From: Gordonia rubripertincta
GTDB lineage: Bacteria; Actinomycetota; Actinomycetes; Mycobacteriales; Mycobacteriaceae
Assembly (NCBI RefSeq): GCF_038024875.1
Contig: NZ_CP136136.1
Coordinates: forward strand, 3,472,001-3,536,000
DNA: 64,000 nt
Direction of reading: 5' to 3'
This document shows, piece by piece, positions 36,341-48,552 of the stretch (position 1 is its first letter; each line of letters begins with the position of its first letter). The position numbers and the translations under genes are program-made. The notes beneath the pieces were generated by a model. That model had not been told where the DNA came from and ran no database searches. It saw only the letters and a list, made by a program, of their open reading frames with translations.

Positions 36341-38497
36341 ATGGCTTTTGCAGCAGAACGCCCGGTGCTCGCGCACTCCGAGTTCCGTCCGATCGGCGAG
36401 ATCGAGCGCACCGAAGCCCGCTTCGAGGTGGTCAGCGAGTACGAGCCCGCCGGTGACCAGCCCGCCGCGATCAAGGATCTGACCGCACGGATCCAGGCGG
36501 GGGAGAAGGACATCGTGCTCCTCGGTGCCACCGGTACCGGTAAGTCGGCGACGACCGCCTGGCTCATCGAGCAGGTGCAGCGCCCCACGCTGGTGATGGC
36601 TCCCAACAAGACGCTCGCCGCGCAGCTGGCGAACGAACTCCGCGAGATGTTGCCCAACAACGCCGTCGAATACTTCGTCTCGTACTACGACTACTACCAA
36701 CCCGAGGCGTACATCGCGCAGACCGATACCTACATCGAGAAGGACTCGTCGATCAACGACGACGTCGAACGACTCCGCCACTCGGCGACGTCGAGTCTGC
36801 TCTCACGTCGCGACGTCGTGGTGGTGGCGTCGGTGTCCTGCATCTACGGTCTCGGTACGCCGCAGTCGTACCTCGATCGCTCGGTCGAACTCGAGGTGGG
36901 ACAGGAGATCGACCGCGACGCCCTGCTGCGGCTGCTCGTCGACGTGCAGTACACCCGCAACGACACCGCGTTCACCCGCGGCAGCTTCCGCGTCCGCGGC
37001 GACACCGTCGAGATCATCCCGTCCTACGAGGAACTCGCGGTACGCATCGAATTCTTCGGCGACGAGGTCGAATCGCTCTACTACCTGCATCCGCTCACCG
37101 GCGACGTCGTCCGTCAGGTCGACTCGCTGCGCATCTTCCCGGCCACCCACTACGTGGCGGGTCCGGAGCGGATGGAGCGCGCGATGGCGTCGATCGAGAA
37201 AGAGCTCGAGGAACGCCTTGCCGAGCTCGAGGGCAAGGGCAAGCTCCTCGAGGCCCAGCGCCTGCGGATGCGTACCACCTACGACCTCGAGATGATGCGC
37301 CAGGTCGGATTCTGTTCGGGCATCGAGAACTACTCGCGCCACATCGACGGTCGTTCGGCCGGAAGTGCACCGGCGACGCTGATCGACTACTTCCCGGAGG
37401 ACTTCCTCCTGGTCATCGACGAGTCGCACGTGACCGTGCCGCAGATCGGCGGCATGTACGAGGGCGACATGTCCCGCAAGCGCAACCTCGTCGAGTTCGG
37501 GTTCCGGCTCCCGTCTGCGGTGGACAATCGCCCGCTGACCTGGGACGAGTTCGTCGACCGCATCGGTCAGACCGTGTACCTGTCGGCGACGCCGGGACCG
37601 TACGAACTCGGCCAGTCGAACGGCGAGTTCGTCGAGCAGGTGATCCGCCCGACCGGGCTGGTCGACCCGCAGGTCGTGGTCAAACCGACCAAGGGGCAGA
37701 TCGACGACCTGGTCCACGAGATCCGGCAGCGCACCGAACGTGACGAACGCGTCCTCGTCACGACCCTCACCAAGAAGATGGCCGAGGATCTCACCGACTA
37801 CCTGCTGGAACTCGGAATCCGGGTGCGATACCTGCATTCCGAGGTCGACACCCTGCGTCGTGTCGAGTTGCTGCGCCAACTCCGGTCGGGTGACTACGAC
37901 GTCCTCGTCGGCATCAACCTCCTCCGCGAGGGTCTCGACCTCCCGGAGGTCTCACTGGTCGCGATCCTCGACGCGGACAAGGAAGGGTTCTTGCGCAGCA
38001 CCACGTCGCTGATCCAGACGATCGGCCGTGCGGCCCGCAACGTGTCGGGTGAGGTGCACATGTACGCGGACAAGATCACCGACTCGATGGCCAACGCCAT
38101 CGAGGAGACGGAACGCCGCCGCGAGAAGCAGGTCGCCTACAACAAGGAACACGGCATTGACCCGAAGCCGTTGCGCAAGAAGATCGCCGACATCCTCGAC
38201 CAGGTGTACCGCGAGGCCGAGGACGAGGCTGTCGCGGTGGGCGGATCGGGTCGCAACGCGAGCCGCGGCCGCCGGGCGCAGGGTGAGGTGTCGAAGGCCG
38301 GCAGTGCGGGCGTGATCGAGAAGCGTGACGTCTCGGCCATGCCGCGCGCCGAGCTCGCAGATCTCGTGTCGCAGCTGACCGATCAGATGATGAGCGCGGC
38401 ACGAGACCTGCAGTTCGAGTTGGCGGGGCGGCTGCGCGACGAGATCGCCGACTTGAAGAAGGAGCTTAGAGGAATGGACGCGGCGGGCATCAAATAG
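36341..38497 (+). CDS. uvrB: Excinuclease ABC subunit B
   Basis: This is a 718-residue, full-length UvrB, the damage-verifying helicase-like subunit of nucleotide excision repair. Walker A is VLLGATGTGKSATTAWLIEQ; the beta-hairpin is VSYYDYYQPEAYIAQTDTYI. The DEAD-like motif is LLVIDESHVTVPQIGGMYEG, helicase motifs V and VI are VGINLLREGLDLPEV and LIQTIGRAARN, and the C-terminal UVR motif that contacts UvrC ends LAGRLRDEIADLKKEL. A short Ser/Gly linker (about 630-660) precedes it. The ATG at 36341 is supported by family length. Confidence 0.97.
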   Translation: MAFAAERPVLAHSEFRPIGEIERTEARFEVVSEYEPAGDQPAAIKDLTARIQAGEKDIVLLGATGTGKSATTAWLIEQVQRPTLVMAPNKTLAAQLANELREMLPNNAVEYFVSYYDYYQPEAYIAQTDTYIEKDSSINDDVERLRHSATSSLLSRRDVVVVASVSCIYGLGTPQSYLDRSVELEVGQEIDRDALLRLLVDVQYTRNDTAFTRGSFRVRGDTVEIIPSYEELAVRIEFFGDEVESLYYLHPLTGDVVRQVDSLRIFPATHYVAGPERMERAMASIEKELEERLAELEGKGKLLEAQRLRMRTTYDLEMMRQVGFCSGIENYSRHIDGRSAGSAPATLIDYFPEDFLLVIDESHVTVPQIGGMYEGDMSRKRNLVEFGFRLPSAVDNRPLTWDEFVDRIGQTVYLSATPGPYELGQSNGEFVEQVIRPTGLVDPQVVVKPTKGQIDDLVHEIRQRTERDERVLVTTLTKKMAEDLTDYLLELGIRVRYLHSEVDTLRRVELLRQLRSGDYDVLVGINLLREGLDLPEVSLVAILDADKEGFLRSTTSLIQTIGRAARNVSGEVHMYADKITDSMANAIEETERRREKQVAYNKEHGIDPKPLRKKIADILDQVYREAEDEAVAVGGSGRNASRGRRAQGEVSKAGSAGVIEKRDVSAMPRAELADLVSQLTDQMMSAARDLQFELAGRLRDEIADLKKELRGMDAAGIK

Positions 38498-38631
38498 GGC
38501 TGTGACCTGCGGTCCCGTTGAAGACACAACATCGCGACCATGTGCCGATCACCACGATCGGCGGACAGACACGCCGTGGCAAACTAATGTCCCGGTGAAA
38601 GAACCCTGCAGTATGGGGGGATGTAGGTGAC

Positions 38632-38656
38632 GCCTCGCTGATGGGCAGCGAGGCGA
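38632..38656 (+). promoter_or_regulatory. Leader hairpin before the universal stress protein gene
   Basis: CGCCTCGCTG and CAGCGAGGCG form a perfect 10-bp stem with loop ATGGG, ending 9 bases before GGAGG of the stress-protein ribosome-binding site. It could be an end-of-uvrB terminator lacking a U-tract or a regulatory leader element. Confidence 0.5.
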
Positions 38657-38675
38657 ATTCATGTCGGAGGTTGGG

Positions 38676-39122
38676 ATGAGCGCATACGAGACCATCGTCG
38701 TCGGGACCGACGGCTCGGAGTCGTCGATGAAGGCGGTGGAACGTGCGGGGGCACTCGCGGGCGAACGCGCACAGTTGGTGATCGCGTGCGCATACTTCCC
38801 CAACGAGCGTGGCGCAGGGGAGGCCGCCGACATCCTGAAGGACGAGGCCTACCAGGTCACCGGCTCGACGCCGACCGAGGAGATCCTCCGGACCGCCAAG
38901 GAACGCGCGTCCAAGGCCGGAGCCGCCACCGTCGTCCAGCGCCCCGTCAAGGGCGCGCCGGTCGACGCGCTGCTCCAACTCGTGAGTGACGTCAAGGCAG
39001 ACCTCCTCGTCGTCGGTAACCGCGGCCTGAACTCGATCGCCGGGCGCCTGCTCGGATCGGTTCCGGCTGACGTGGCACGCAAGTCGGCGTGCGACGTGCT
39101 GATCGTGCACACCACGGGCTAG
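38676..39122 (+). CDS. Universal stress protein (UspA family)
   Basis: This is a 148-residue single Usp domain. YETIVVGTDGSESSMKAVER is the first strand and ATP-adenine contact; VVGNRGLNSIAGRLLGSVPA is the G-2x-G-9x-G-(S/T) nucleotide-binding motif, complete, so ATP binding is expected. DVLIVHT ends the fold. ATG 38676 is preferred over ATG 38661 because GGAGG (38666-38670) is placed correctly for it. It follows uvrB by 178 bases with its own leader. Confidence 0.92.
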   Translation: MSAYETIVVGTDGSESSMKAVERAGALAGERAQLVIACAYFPNERGAGEAADILKDEAYQVTGSTPTEEILRTAKERASKAGAATVVQRPVKGAPVDALLQLVSDVKADLLVVGNRGLNSIAGRLLGSVPADVARKSACDVLIVHTTG

Positions 39123-39146
39123 TCAACCGACGCGCAAGAACGCAAC

Positions 39147-39215
39147 GAGCGTCCCCGACTCAGCGGGCGTCCGGAAAACCTCCGGCGCGCCCGAGGAGAG
39201 CGGGGACGCTCTTTT
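39147..39215. terminator. Possible bidirectional terminator between the Usp and HMG-CoA lyase genes
   Basis: GAGCGTCCCCG (39147-39157) and CGGGGACGCTC (39201-39211) form a perfect 11-bp inverted repeat followed by TTTT on the plus strand. The 43-base loop is long, and the repeat overlaps the end of the lyase gene, so the call is tentative. Confidence 0.4.
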
Positions 39216-40062
39216 CCAAGGACCTGCCCAGCCATTCCGCGGCCTCGATCAGGCCGTACATGTTGACGCCGGTCGTGACGTTCGACCGGTCGAGCGCATA
39301 GAGCAGGTCCTCCGACGCGATGTTGCCCGTCGCGGCCGGGGCGAACGGACAACCGCCGAAACCGCCGATGGACGCGTCCAGAGCGCTGGCGCCGGAGTCC
39401 AGGGCGGTCAGGGCATTGGCGTAACCGGTGTTGCGGGTGTTGTGGAAATGCCATCGCTGAGGGATACCCGGTGCGTGTGCGGCCGCCAGATCGGCGAGTG
39501 TGCGCACCTGAGCCGGGACGCCGACGCCGATGGTGTCGGCCAGGGCGATCTCGTCCGGCGCCGCACCCTCGGTCAGGCGCGCGATGATCTCGCCGACCCA
39601 CTCGGGAGCGACCTCGCCGGAGAACGGGCAGCCGAACGACACCGCGATGGTCACCGTCGTCCGTAGTCCCGCCTCGCGAGCATCGCGTACGACGTCGATC
39701 GCTGCGGCGATGCCCTCGTCGACGCTGCAGCCCTGATTCCGCCGGCTGAACTCCTCGGTCGCGACGACCACCGCGTTGACCTCGTCGACGGCGGCGGTGA
39801 GCGCACGGTCGAGACCGCGGCGGTTGAGGACCAGGCCGATGTAGGAGACGCCGTCGACGCGCGGAACCTGCCCCATGACCTCCTCGGCGCCGGCCATCTG
39901 TGGAACACGCTTCGGGTTGACGAAACTCACCGCTTCGACGCGTCGGACGCCGGCGTCGACACTGCGCGCGATCAACTCGACCTTCTCGTCGATCGACAGG
40001 ATGGTGTGTTCGTTCTGGAGCCCGTCGCGGGGGCCGACCTCGACCAGTTGCACGCTCGTCAT
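39160..40062 (-). CDS. Hydroxymethylglutaryl-CoA lyase family protein
   Basis: This 300-residue TIM-barrel lyase opens VQLVEVGPRDGLQNEHTILS with the catalytic Arg-Asp (RDG), then AVSFVNPKRVPQMAGAEEVM. It contains ALADTIGVGVPAQV and the metal-binding HFHNTRNTGYANAL, and ends with the glycine-rich loop IGGFGGCPFAPAATGN that carries the catalytic Cys of HMG-CoA lyases. Predicted reaction: HMG-CoA to acetyl-CoA and acetoacetate, in leucine breakdown. The acetoacetyl-CoA ligase far upstream could use the product. The ATG at 40062 is the natural start. Confidence 0.92.
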   Translation of the reverse strand: MTSVQLVEVGPRDGLQNEHTILSIDEKVELIARSVDAGVRRVEAVSFVNPKRVPQMAGAEEVMGQVPRVDGVSYIGLVLNRRGLDRALTAAVDEVNAVVVATEEFSRRNQGCSVDEGIAAAIDVVRDAREAGLRTTVTIAVSFGCPFSGEVAPEWVGEIIARLTEGAAPDEIALADTIGVGVPAQVRTLADLAAAHAPGIPQRWHFHNTRNTGYANALTALDSGASALDASIGGFGGCPFAPAATGNIASEDLLYALDRSNVTTGVNMYGLIEAAEWLGRSLEKSVPALLGRAGGFPDAR

Positions 40063-40395
40063 GCCCCCAATCTTGCCCCGCCGTGAACCTGCCGCGCGAC
40101 GGGATTCCTTCCATCGGGTAGATGTCGGTCGAACGACCGAATCCAAACTGCAACTCAACGTCCTCTGTGTGACCGAAGTTCTTCGTCGTGTCGTAAGTGA
40201 CGGGAGAGGTCACATCTGTCACGCCAGTTCGGTGTCTGGTGTGACGCGCACCTCAGACGTGAGATGTGCTGTATCACTTTCGATCTCAATAGAGATGTAA
40301 AGCGTATGATTCGTGGCTGTTCGGTGAACGCCTCGGGGGACGGGTCAGCGGCGTCGTCGAACGACCACATCGCCGACGATCGGTTCGGACGGGGA
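40063..40395 (+). promoter_or_regulatory. Promoter region of the NRPS operon (no gene)
   Basis: This 333-base stretch separates the divergent HMG-CoA lyase and NRPS genes. TATGAT (40305-40310) is a good -10; no convincing -35 precedes it, so an activator or alternative sigma factor may be needed. Palindromes seen are CGGTCG-AA-CGACCG (40126-40139) and CTCA-GACG-TGAG upstream of the -10. No IdeR/DtxR-type iron box is visible. Local A+T is higher from 40264 to 40320. Confidence 0.5.
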
Positions 40396-43300
40396 ATGGA
40401 TGAAGAATCACCCCTCGGGGAGGGGAGCCCACAAGTTGGGTACGGGGAGGGGCGCCGGGGAGGGCGCAGCACGGCGAGGGGGGTAGACCTGCTGGATCTC
40501 ACCGCGGCTCAACGTGCCATGTGGTTCGCCGAGAACCTCGACGACGACCACTCGATCACCATCGCGCACTACCTCGACATCGTCGACGACGGGCGCCCAT
40601 TCGACCGAGAGCTGTTCCGTCGCGGCGTCATCGAGGGTTCGCGGGAACTCCAGACCGCCTACACCCGGATAGCCGAGGTCGACGGCACGCCGATGCAGTA
40701 CATCGACGAGTCGCTGCCCTTCGACGTGGTCGAGCTGGATCTGCGCGACCGCCCCGATCCGCTCGCCGCGGCCGACGAGTGGATGCGCGCGGATCACGAA
40801 CGTCCGGTCGACCTGCTGAACGATCCGGTCGGCTTCGCGGCCTTCATCCGCGTGGCAGACAACCGCACCTATTGGTACATGCGCGGCCATCACATCGCCT
40901 TCGACGGCTACGGCGCACTCGTCTGCCTGCACGAAGCGGTGGCGCGTTACAACGCCGCGGTCGCGGCCGAGGCCCGGGTCCCGCCACGGCGCGCGACCCT
41001 CGCCGAGGTGATCGCCGACGATGCCGCCTACCGCCAGAGCACACGTCACGAGAAGGACCGTGCGTTCTGGGCGGAACGCGCCGCCGGACTGCCCGAACGG
41101 GTGTCACTGGCCACCCATCCGGCCACCACCGGCATCCGCAACGAGACCGTGGTGGCGGCAGGGATGCTCGACGCCGACCTCGACAGCCGTCTGCGGCACC
41201 GCGCCAGAGAGCTCGACGCCTCCGTCGCCGCGGTTCTCACCGCGGCCTTCGCCGCCTTCCTCGCCCGGATGTCGGCTGCCGACGACATCGTGCTCAGCCT
41301 GCCGGTCACGGCTCGCACCACCGCTCGGATCAAACACTCGATGGGCATGGTCTCCAACATGCTGCCGTTGCGTGTCGACGGTGTGGGCGCGGTGACCTGC
41401 GCGGATGTCGTCGCCGCGGTCACCTCCGAGATCACCGCGGTTCTTCGCCACCAGCGATACCGCTCCGAGGACATCCGCGCCGCAGCCGGCTTCGGCGACG
41501 CCACCGGGACGTCCTTCGGTCCGCTCGTCAACCTCCTGCTCTTCGACAAGCCGATCGAGATCGACGGGGCGCACGTCAGCTATCACATGCTGTCCGCGGG
41601 CATGGTCGAGGACCTGGTGATGAACGTCTTCGCCGCAGGTCCCGAGGCGCCGCTCGAGGTGGGTCTCCACGCCAACCCCGCGCTGTACGACGCCGACGAG
41701 TTGGACACCCACCGTGCACGGCTGCTGCACGTCCTCGAGCAGTTCGTCGACGCCCCGGATCGTGCGGTGGCGGCGCTGGACCTGTTGCTCCCCGGTGAAC
41801 CGGCGGCGGTCGACCGGCTCGGCGACGGCGGCCGGGCGGTCGGCGTCGCCGCCGAGCACATTCTGGCCCCCTTCGCACGACAGGTCGCCGCGGCGCCTGA
41901 TTCGACCGCGCTCGTCTTCGGGGACTCGCACCTCACCTACCGCGAGATGTCGCTGGCGGTCGACGACTTCGCGCGGGTCCTCGCGGACGAGGGGGTCGTC
42001 GCGGGGGACCGCGTGATCGTCGCCCTCGATCGCTCGCTGGAACAGGTGTGCGCCATCTACGCGGCCATCGGCCTCGGGGCGGTGTACGTACCCGTCGATC
42101 CGGCCGAGCCGGAGGAACGACGGCACGCGATCGCCGCGATCGTCCGCCCGACCCTGACCGTCGACGCCGCATTCCTCGTCAACCATGGGATCGACGCGGT
42201 CGAGGCCGGGGCGGGTCCGGAAACCGATGCGCCACCGCTTCACGCGCGGCCGTTGCCGCATCAGCCCGCGTACGTGATCTTCACGTCCGGCTCGACCGGC
42301 GTTCCCAAGGGCGTCGAGGTCGACCACGCCGCGATCGAGCACCGCCTCGCGTGGATGCAGCGAGACCACCCGATCGGCCCCGACGACGCGGTGCTCTACA
42401 AGACGCCGGCGACCTTCGACGTGTCGGTGTGGGAGCTGTTGTGGCCCTTGCAGACCGGTGCGCGGATGGTCATCGCCGAACCGGACGGCCACCGGGACCC
42501 CACCTACCTGCGGAACCTCATCGACGAGGGCGCGGTCACCGTGCTGCACTTTGTTCCGTCCATGCTCGACGCCTATCTCGACGTCGTGGGTCAGACTGAG
42601 AACGGGTCGAGCGCGCCGAGGTCGCTGCCCGACCGGGTCCGCTGGGTCTTCACCTCCGGGGAGGCGCTGTCGGCGCAGCTTGCTCGTCGTCTGCGCCAGA
42701 CCTCGACGGCCGATCTGGTCAATCTCTACGGACCCACCGAGGCGGCCATCGACGTCACGTCCCATCGGGTGACCTCCGACGACACCGTCGTGCCCATCGG
42801 ACGACCCGTGGCGGGCACCGTCGTGCGGGTTCTGGATCGCCGCCTGCGGCCGGTCCCGGTCGGCGTGGCCGGCGAACTGTGCCTCGTCGGCCCACAGCTG
42901 GCCAACGGCTACCTCGGGGCGATGGCGCAGACCGCCTCCCACTTCGTGGCCGATCCGCTGGGTGAGCCCGGCGCCCGGATGTACCGGACCGGTGACCAGG
43001 TGCGGTGGACGCAGAACGGGGAACTCGAGTACCTGGGTCGCAGCGACCATCAGGTGAAGATCCGCGGGCAACGCGTGGAGCTCGGCGAGGTCGAGGCGGT
43101 GATCGCCTCGATGCCCGGCGTCGACGCGGTGGTCGTCGTGGCTCGGCGAGATCTCGGACCGGCGCCCGTACTCGTGGCCTACGCCCGCGGAACCTCCGGT
43201 GTCCCCGACGCGGACGCCGTGCGCGCCTTCTGTCGACGGCGGCTGCCCGGCCACATGGTGCCGCTCGCCGTGGTGTTTCTCGAGGCCTTCCCGACGAACC

Positions 43301-46300
43301 GCTCCGGCAAGCTCGACCAGTCGGCGCTGCCCGCCCCGGACCTCACCGACACGACCACGGAGTTCCGTGAGGCGCGGACACCGGCGGAGAAGGCGATCGT
43401 CTCACTGGTCGCCCAGGCCCTGGGCCGGGAACGTGTCAGCCTGTCCGACAACCTCTTCGCCCTCGGCGCCGACTCCCCTCCTCGCGGCGCGGATGGTGTC
43501 CCGGGCCCGCATCGGGCATGGCCTGACGATCGCCCTGACCGACGTCTTCGACAGCGACGACCTCGCCGACCTCGCCTCCCGCGCCGTCGTCACCGACACA
43601 GAGCCGGCCGCCCCGGAGCGTCGCATCCTGCCGCGCCCGGCGCGGATTCCGTTGTCTCAGGCGCAGATCCGGCTGTGGTTCATCAACCGCATGTCTCCGA
43701 CCGAGTCGACCTACAACATGTCCGGTGCGCTCCGGCTCACGCATGCGGTGGACCCGGAGGTGCTCCATCGTGCCGCGCTCGACGTCCTCGACCGGCACGA
43801 GATCCTGCGTACCGTGTTCCCGGCGGTCGACGGCGAACCGGAACAGCGCATCCTCGACACCGCGACCGCGGGTGCCGTGTTCGACTCCGAACCGATCGAC
43901 GTCGGCGAACGGGGTCTCGACGCGGCGATCGCCGCGGTCACCGAGGTGGGATTCGACCTGGCCGAGGAGATCCCGTTCCGCTTCCGCCTTCTCACCGGGG
44001 ACCCCCGCGGCGACGTCGTGGTGCTCGTCCTCCACCACATCGCGGCCGACGGGCATTCGTTGCGGCCGCTGCTCCGCGATCTGATGACGGCCTACGAGAG
44101 CAGGCGCGCCGGGGAACTCCCGGTGTTCGCCCCGTTGCCGATGCAGTACGCCGATGTCGCCGTCGAACGCGCCGAGATCCTGGGTACCCCGGAACGGCCG
44201 TCACCGGCGCTGATGGACGGACTCGAGTTCTGGCGCACCGAACTCCAGGGCGCGCCCGACCTGCTCCAACTGCCCACCGACCGCCCGCGCCCGCGGGTGA
44301 TGTCCAGCGCGGGAGATCATCTCGACGTCACGCTGGACGCCGAGCTGTCGGCCGAACTCCGCCGCCTGGCGACGACCCTCGCCGTCACGCCGTTCGCCGT
44401 CTTCCAGTCGGCCCTGGCGCTGACCCTCGGCAGGCTCGCCGCCGTGGACGATGTCAGCATCGGTACCGCGGTCGCCGGACGCGACGACCCGGCGGTCGCC
44501 GAACTGGTCGGCATGTTCGTCAACACCGTCGTCCTGCGCACCTCACTGCGCCCGGACGACACCGTGCGGGACCTCGTGACCGCGGCACATCGTCGTTGCG
44601 CACGGGCCATGAGCCACGCCGACGTACCCTTCGAACGCGTCGTCGACGCCATCGCACCGCAACGGTCGGCGTCCCATTCACCGCTGTTCCAGGTCGCTTT
44701 GAGCGTGCAGCCCGACCAGTTGACCGAGCTGTCGCACTGGACGGGATCGGCGGAACTGCTCGATGCGCGGGTGCCGGCGGCGAAGTACGACGTCACCGTC
44801 TCGGTAACCGAGCGCGCGGATGACTACGAGGTCGAATTCGCCTATGCCACCGACCTGTTCGACGCGGCCACGATCCGGGACATGTCGAGCCGCCTGCGTC
44901 GGGTCCTCACCCAGATGGTTTCCGCGCCCGACCGGGCCCTCGCCACGATCGACCTGCTCGAGCCCGACGCACTCCGGGCTCTCGCCGCACCGCTTCGTGG
45001 CGCGCAGCCGGAGACGACCCTCGCCGGGCTCATCGCACGGGGACTCGCCTCGGCCGATCCTTCGGCCGTCGCCCTGACGGGCGACGTCGGGGCAGGTACC
45101 GGACGACTCACCTGGGCAGAGGTGGCGACCGCGACCCATCAGCTGGCCCGCCTCCTCGCCGACCGCGGAATCGGTCCGGGAGACGTTGTCGCCGTGAGTA
45201 TTCCACGATCCCCCCGGATGGTGCTCACCATGCTCGGGGTGGCGATGAGTGGCGCCGCCTTCGTGATCGTCGACGCGCGGTTGCCGGTACGACGCAGAGT
45301 CGCGATGCTCGCCGACAGCGGCGCCGCACTGGTGATCACCGTCGACTCGGTGGTGGTCGCCGACCGTGCCGCCGACCCGGACGCCGCTCCGCAGCAGCGC
45401 GACCTGGGTGTCGAGGAGTGGCTGCTGGACGACCTCGAGGTGGAGCTGAACATCGCGGGCCGCCGCGACCATCCGGTCACCGATGCGGACCGGACCCGAA
45501 GCCTGCGTGTCGACGATCTCGCATACCTGCTCTTCACGTCCGGATCGACCGGGCGGCCGAAGGCGGCGGCGGTCACGCACGCGGGCCTCGCGGAGATGGT
45601 CGCCGAGCAGCAGGCCCGACTCGGAGTGACGCGGGCGTCCCGCGTACTGCAGCTCGCCGCACCTGGTTTCGACGTCGCGGTGTGGGAGATCATCCTCGCG
45701 ATCTGTGCGGGCGCGGAGCTGGTGATCAGCCCGCCCGAGGTGTTCGCCGGTGCCGAACTCGCCGACGTCATCACCCGGCACCGGGTCACGCACGCCTGTG
45801 CCACTCCGACGGCGCTCGCAACGATCGATCCGGCCGAGATCCCCGGCGTCGAGACGATGATGGTGGCGGGGGAGGACTGCCCGCCGGAACTCGTCGAGCG
45901 GTGGGATGCCGACGGCCGGCCGCTGCTCAACCTGTACGGTCCCACCGAGACCACGATCTGGGTGACGCTCTCCGCGCCGCTGCGCGCGACGGCGCCGGTG
46001 ACCATCGGCCGGCCGATCTCCGGCATCGGGGCACGGGTTCTCGACGCAGTACTGCGTCCGGTGCCGCCCGGCGTCGTCGGCGAGCTCTATCTCGCGGGGC
46101 GTGCGCTCGGGCGCGGGTACCACGGGCGCGCGGGATTGACCGCGGGCCGGTTCGTAGCCGACCCGTTCGGGTGCGGCACCCGGATGTACCGCACCGGCGA
46201 TCTCGTCTCGTGGACAGCCGGCGGTGAGCTGATCTACCACGGTCGCAACGACTTCCAGATCAAGATCCGCGGCATGCGGGTCGAACCGGGGGAGGTCGAC

Positions 46301-48552
46301 GCCGTTCTGGTCACCCACCCCGACGTCGAGCACTCGGTCAGTGTGGGGATGCCGACCCCGGCAGGCGACACGGTCCTGGTCTCCTACGTGACAGGCGTAC
46401 CGGGGCGCAGTCCGGCCCCCGAACAGATCGTTGACCACGCGGTCGCCCATCTGCCGGCGCACCTCGTTCCGCACACCGTTCAGGTGCTCGACGAGTTCCC
46501 GGTGACCCGCACCGGCAAGGTCGACCGGCGCGCGCTGCCCGCCGTCGAGATCTCGCCCGCACGCGAGTACGTCGCTCCCCGAAGCCGTCTCGAGGCAGCC
46601 GTGGCACAGATCTTCGCCGACGTGCTCGGACTCCAGACGGTCAGCGTGCACGACGGCTTTTTCGAGCTGGGTGGCAGTTCGCTGTCGGCGACCAAGGTGA
46701 CCTACCGGGTGGAGCAGCACATCGACCGGCGGGTCCCGCTGGCCCTGCTGTTCGAGAACCCGACGGTGGCGAGTTTCGTCGCCGCACTGAGCACAGTCGA
46801 ATCCACCGGTGTGGGTCGGGTTCTGACACCCCGGGAGCGGCCGCACATGGTCGACCTCACCGGCGTCCAACGCGGACTGTGGTCGCTCAACCAGATCGAT
46901 CCGACGTCGTCGGCCTACAACGTGGGGCTCACCCTCGAGCTCGACGGCCCGCTCGACATCGCGGCCCTGACCGGGGCGCTCGGCGACGTCATCGCCCGCC
47001 ACGAATCTCTCCGGACGCGCTACCCACTGCATGAGGGACGTCCGGTGCAGGTCATCATCCCGGCCGTCGACGCCCTGCGCAGCTTCCGGGTGGCGCTCGT
47101 CGACACCACCCCCGACCGCATCGAGGAGGAGATCGCCGCCGTCGTCGAACCGGGCTTCGACCTGACCGGCCCCAACGCGGTCCGCGCCGCGATCCTGCGG
47201 CTCGCCTCCGACCGCCACCTCCTCGTCTTCGTGGTGCACCACATCAACGCCGACGGCGGTTCGTTGCGACCGCTGGCGCGCGACCTCACCACCGCCTACC
47301 GTGCCCGGATCGATGGGCAGGCGGGTCCGTGGACGGCAGTCGTGAACCCGGTGCGGGTGCAGTACGCCGACTACGCGATCTGGCACGCCGAGCGTCTGGC
47401 GTCCGAGGTGTCCGGCGGGATCACCGAGGAGCAGGCCCAACTGGGGTACTGGGAGCAGCGTCTCGGGACGGTCCGCGAACCCGCCGTGATCCCGACGGAC
47501 CGGCCACGACCCGTCGAACCCCGGCATCGCGGCGACGTGGTCGACGTGAGCGTCCCGCCGGAGACCGCGACGGTCCTCAAGCACCTCGCACGCGTGAACA
47601 ACACGACGCAGTTCGTGGTGATGCACGCAGCTCTCGCCGTGCTGATCGCTCGGCTCTCCGGCAGCGAGGACATCGTCATCGGGACGCCGTTCGCGGGCCG
47701 CGACGATCCCGCCCTCGCCGACATGGTCGGCATGCTCGCGACCACGGTGCCCCTGCGTACCCGCCTGCGTCTCGACGAACCGTTCGACGAACTGTTGCGG
47801 CGCGTCCGGACCGAGGACGTCACCGACCTCGCCCACGCCGACGTCGCCTTCGACCAGATCGTCGACCAGCTCAGCCGCGCCGGGAAGGGACCGGCCCGCC
47901 GCGGCCGGCACAACCCGCTGTTCTCGGTCATGCTCTCGTACCAGAACCTCGACATCCCGGCGATGAGCCTCGACGGTCTGTCCGTCCGGCTGCGACCAGC
48001 GGCGTCGCTCGCGGCCAAGGTCGATCTCGAGATCATGATCTACCCCGACGACCTGGACGGAGTGGACCGTGGCGGTGCGCTCGGCGGCCATATCGCCTAT
48101 GACACCGACCTGTTCGACCGGGCCGGCGCCCAGCGGATCGCCGAGCGGTACCAGAACCTGCTCATCGACATCGCGGCCCGTCCGGGGACGCCGGTGGGCG
48201 ACCTGTCGGTCTGGGCCGACGGGCAGTCGGCGCAGGTGGTCGACGCGGACCAACCGCTGCACGAACTCGTGTCCACCGTCGCCGCGACGGCACCCGATGC
48301 GGTGATCGGCATCCCCGGTGCCCCCTCGGTGACGTTCGCCGACCTCGAGGCCACCTCGGTGGCCATGGCGTTCTCCGTGCCGGACGAGGACCCGTCCGAG
48401 GCATTGACGGTCGCGGTCACCACGCTCCTCGCCGACGCCGACCGGACCATCGACGAGGTGTTCGCGTGCATCCGCACCGCGGCGACGACCGCGCTGTCCG
48501 GAGGCGCCGACGCGATGACCGGTGGAACCCGGCGGAATCGGGTGGGACCCGC

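Noticed and set aside
36058..36456. Possible small membrane protein before uvrB
   Set aside because: It has one hydrophobic run but no ribosome-binding site, no family similarity, and it runs into uvrB in a wrong frame.
40063..40395. IdeR/DtxR iron box that would support a siderophore NRPS
   Set aside because: No TTAGG-type 19-bp palindrome is present; siderophore function remains only a possibility from the EntF-like start.
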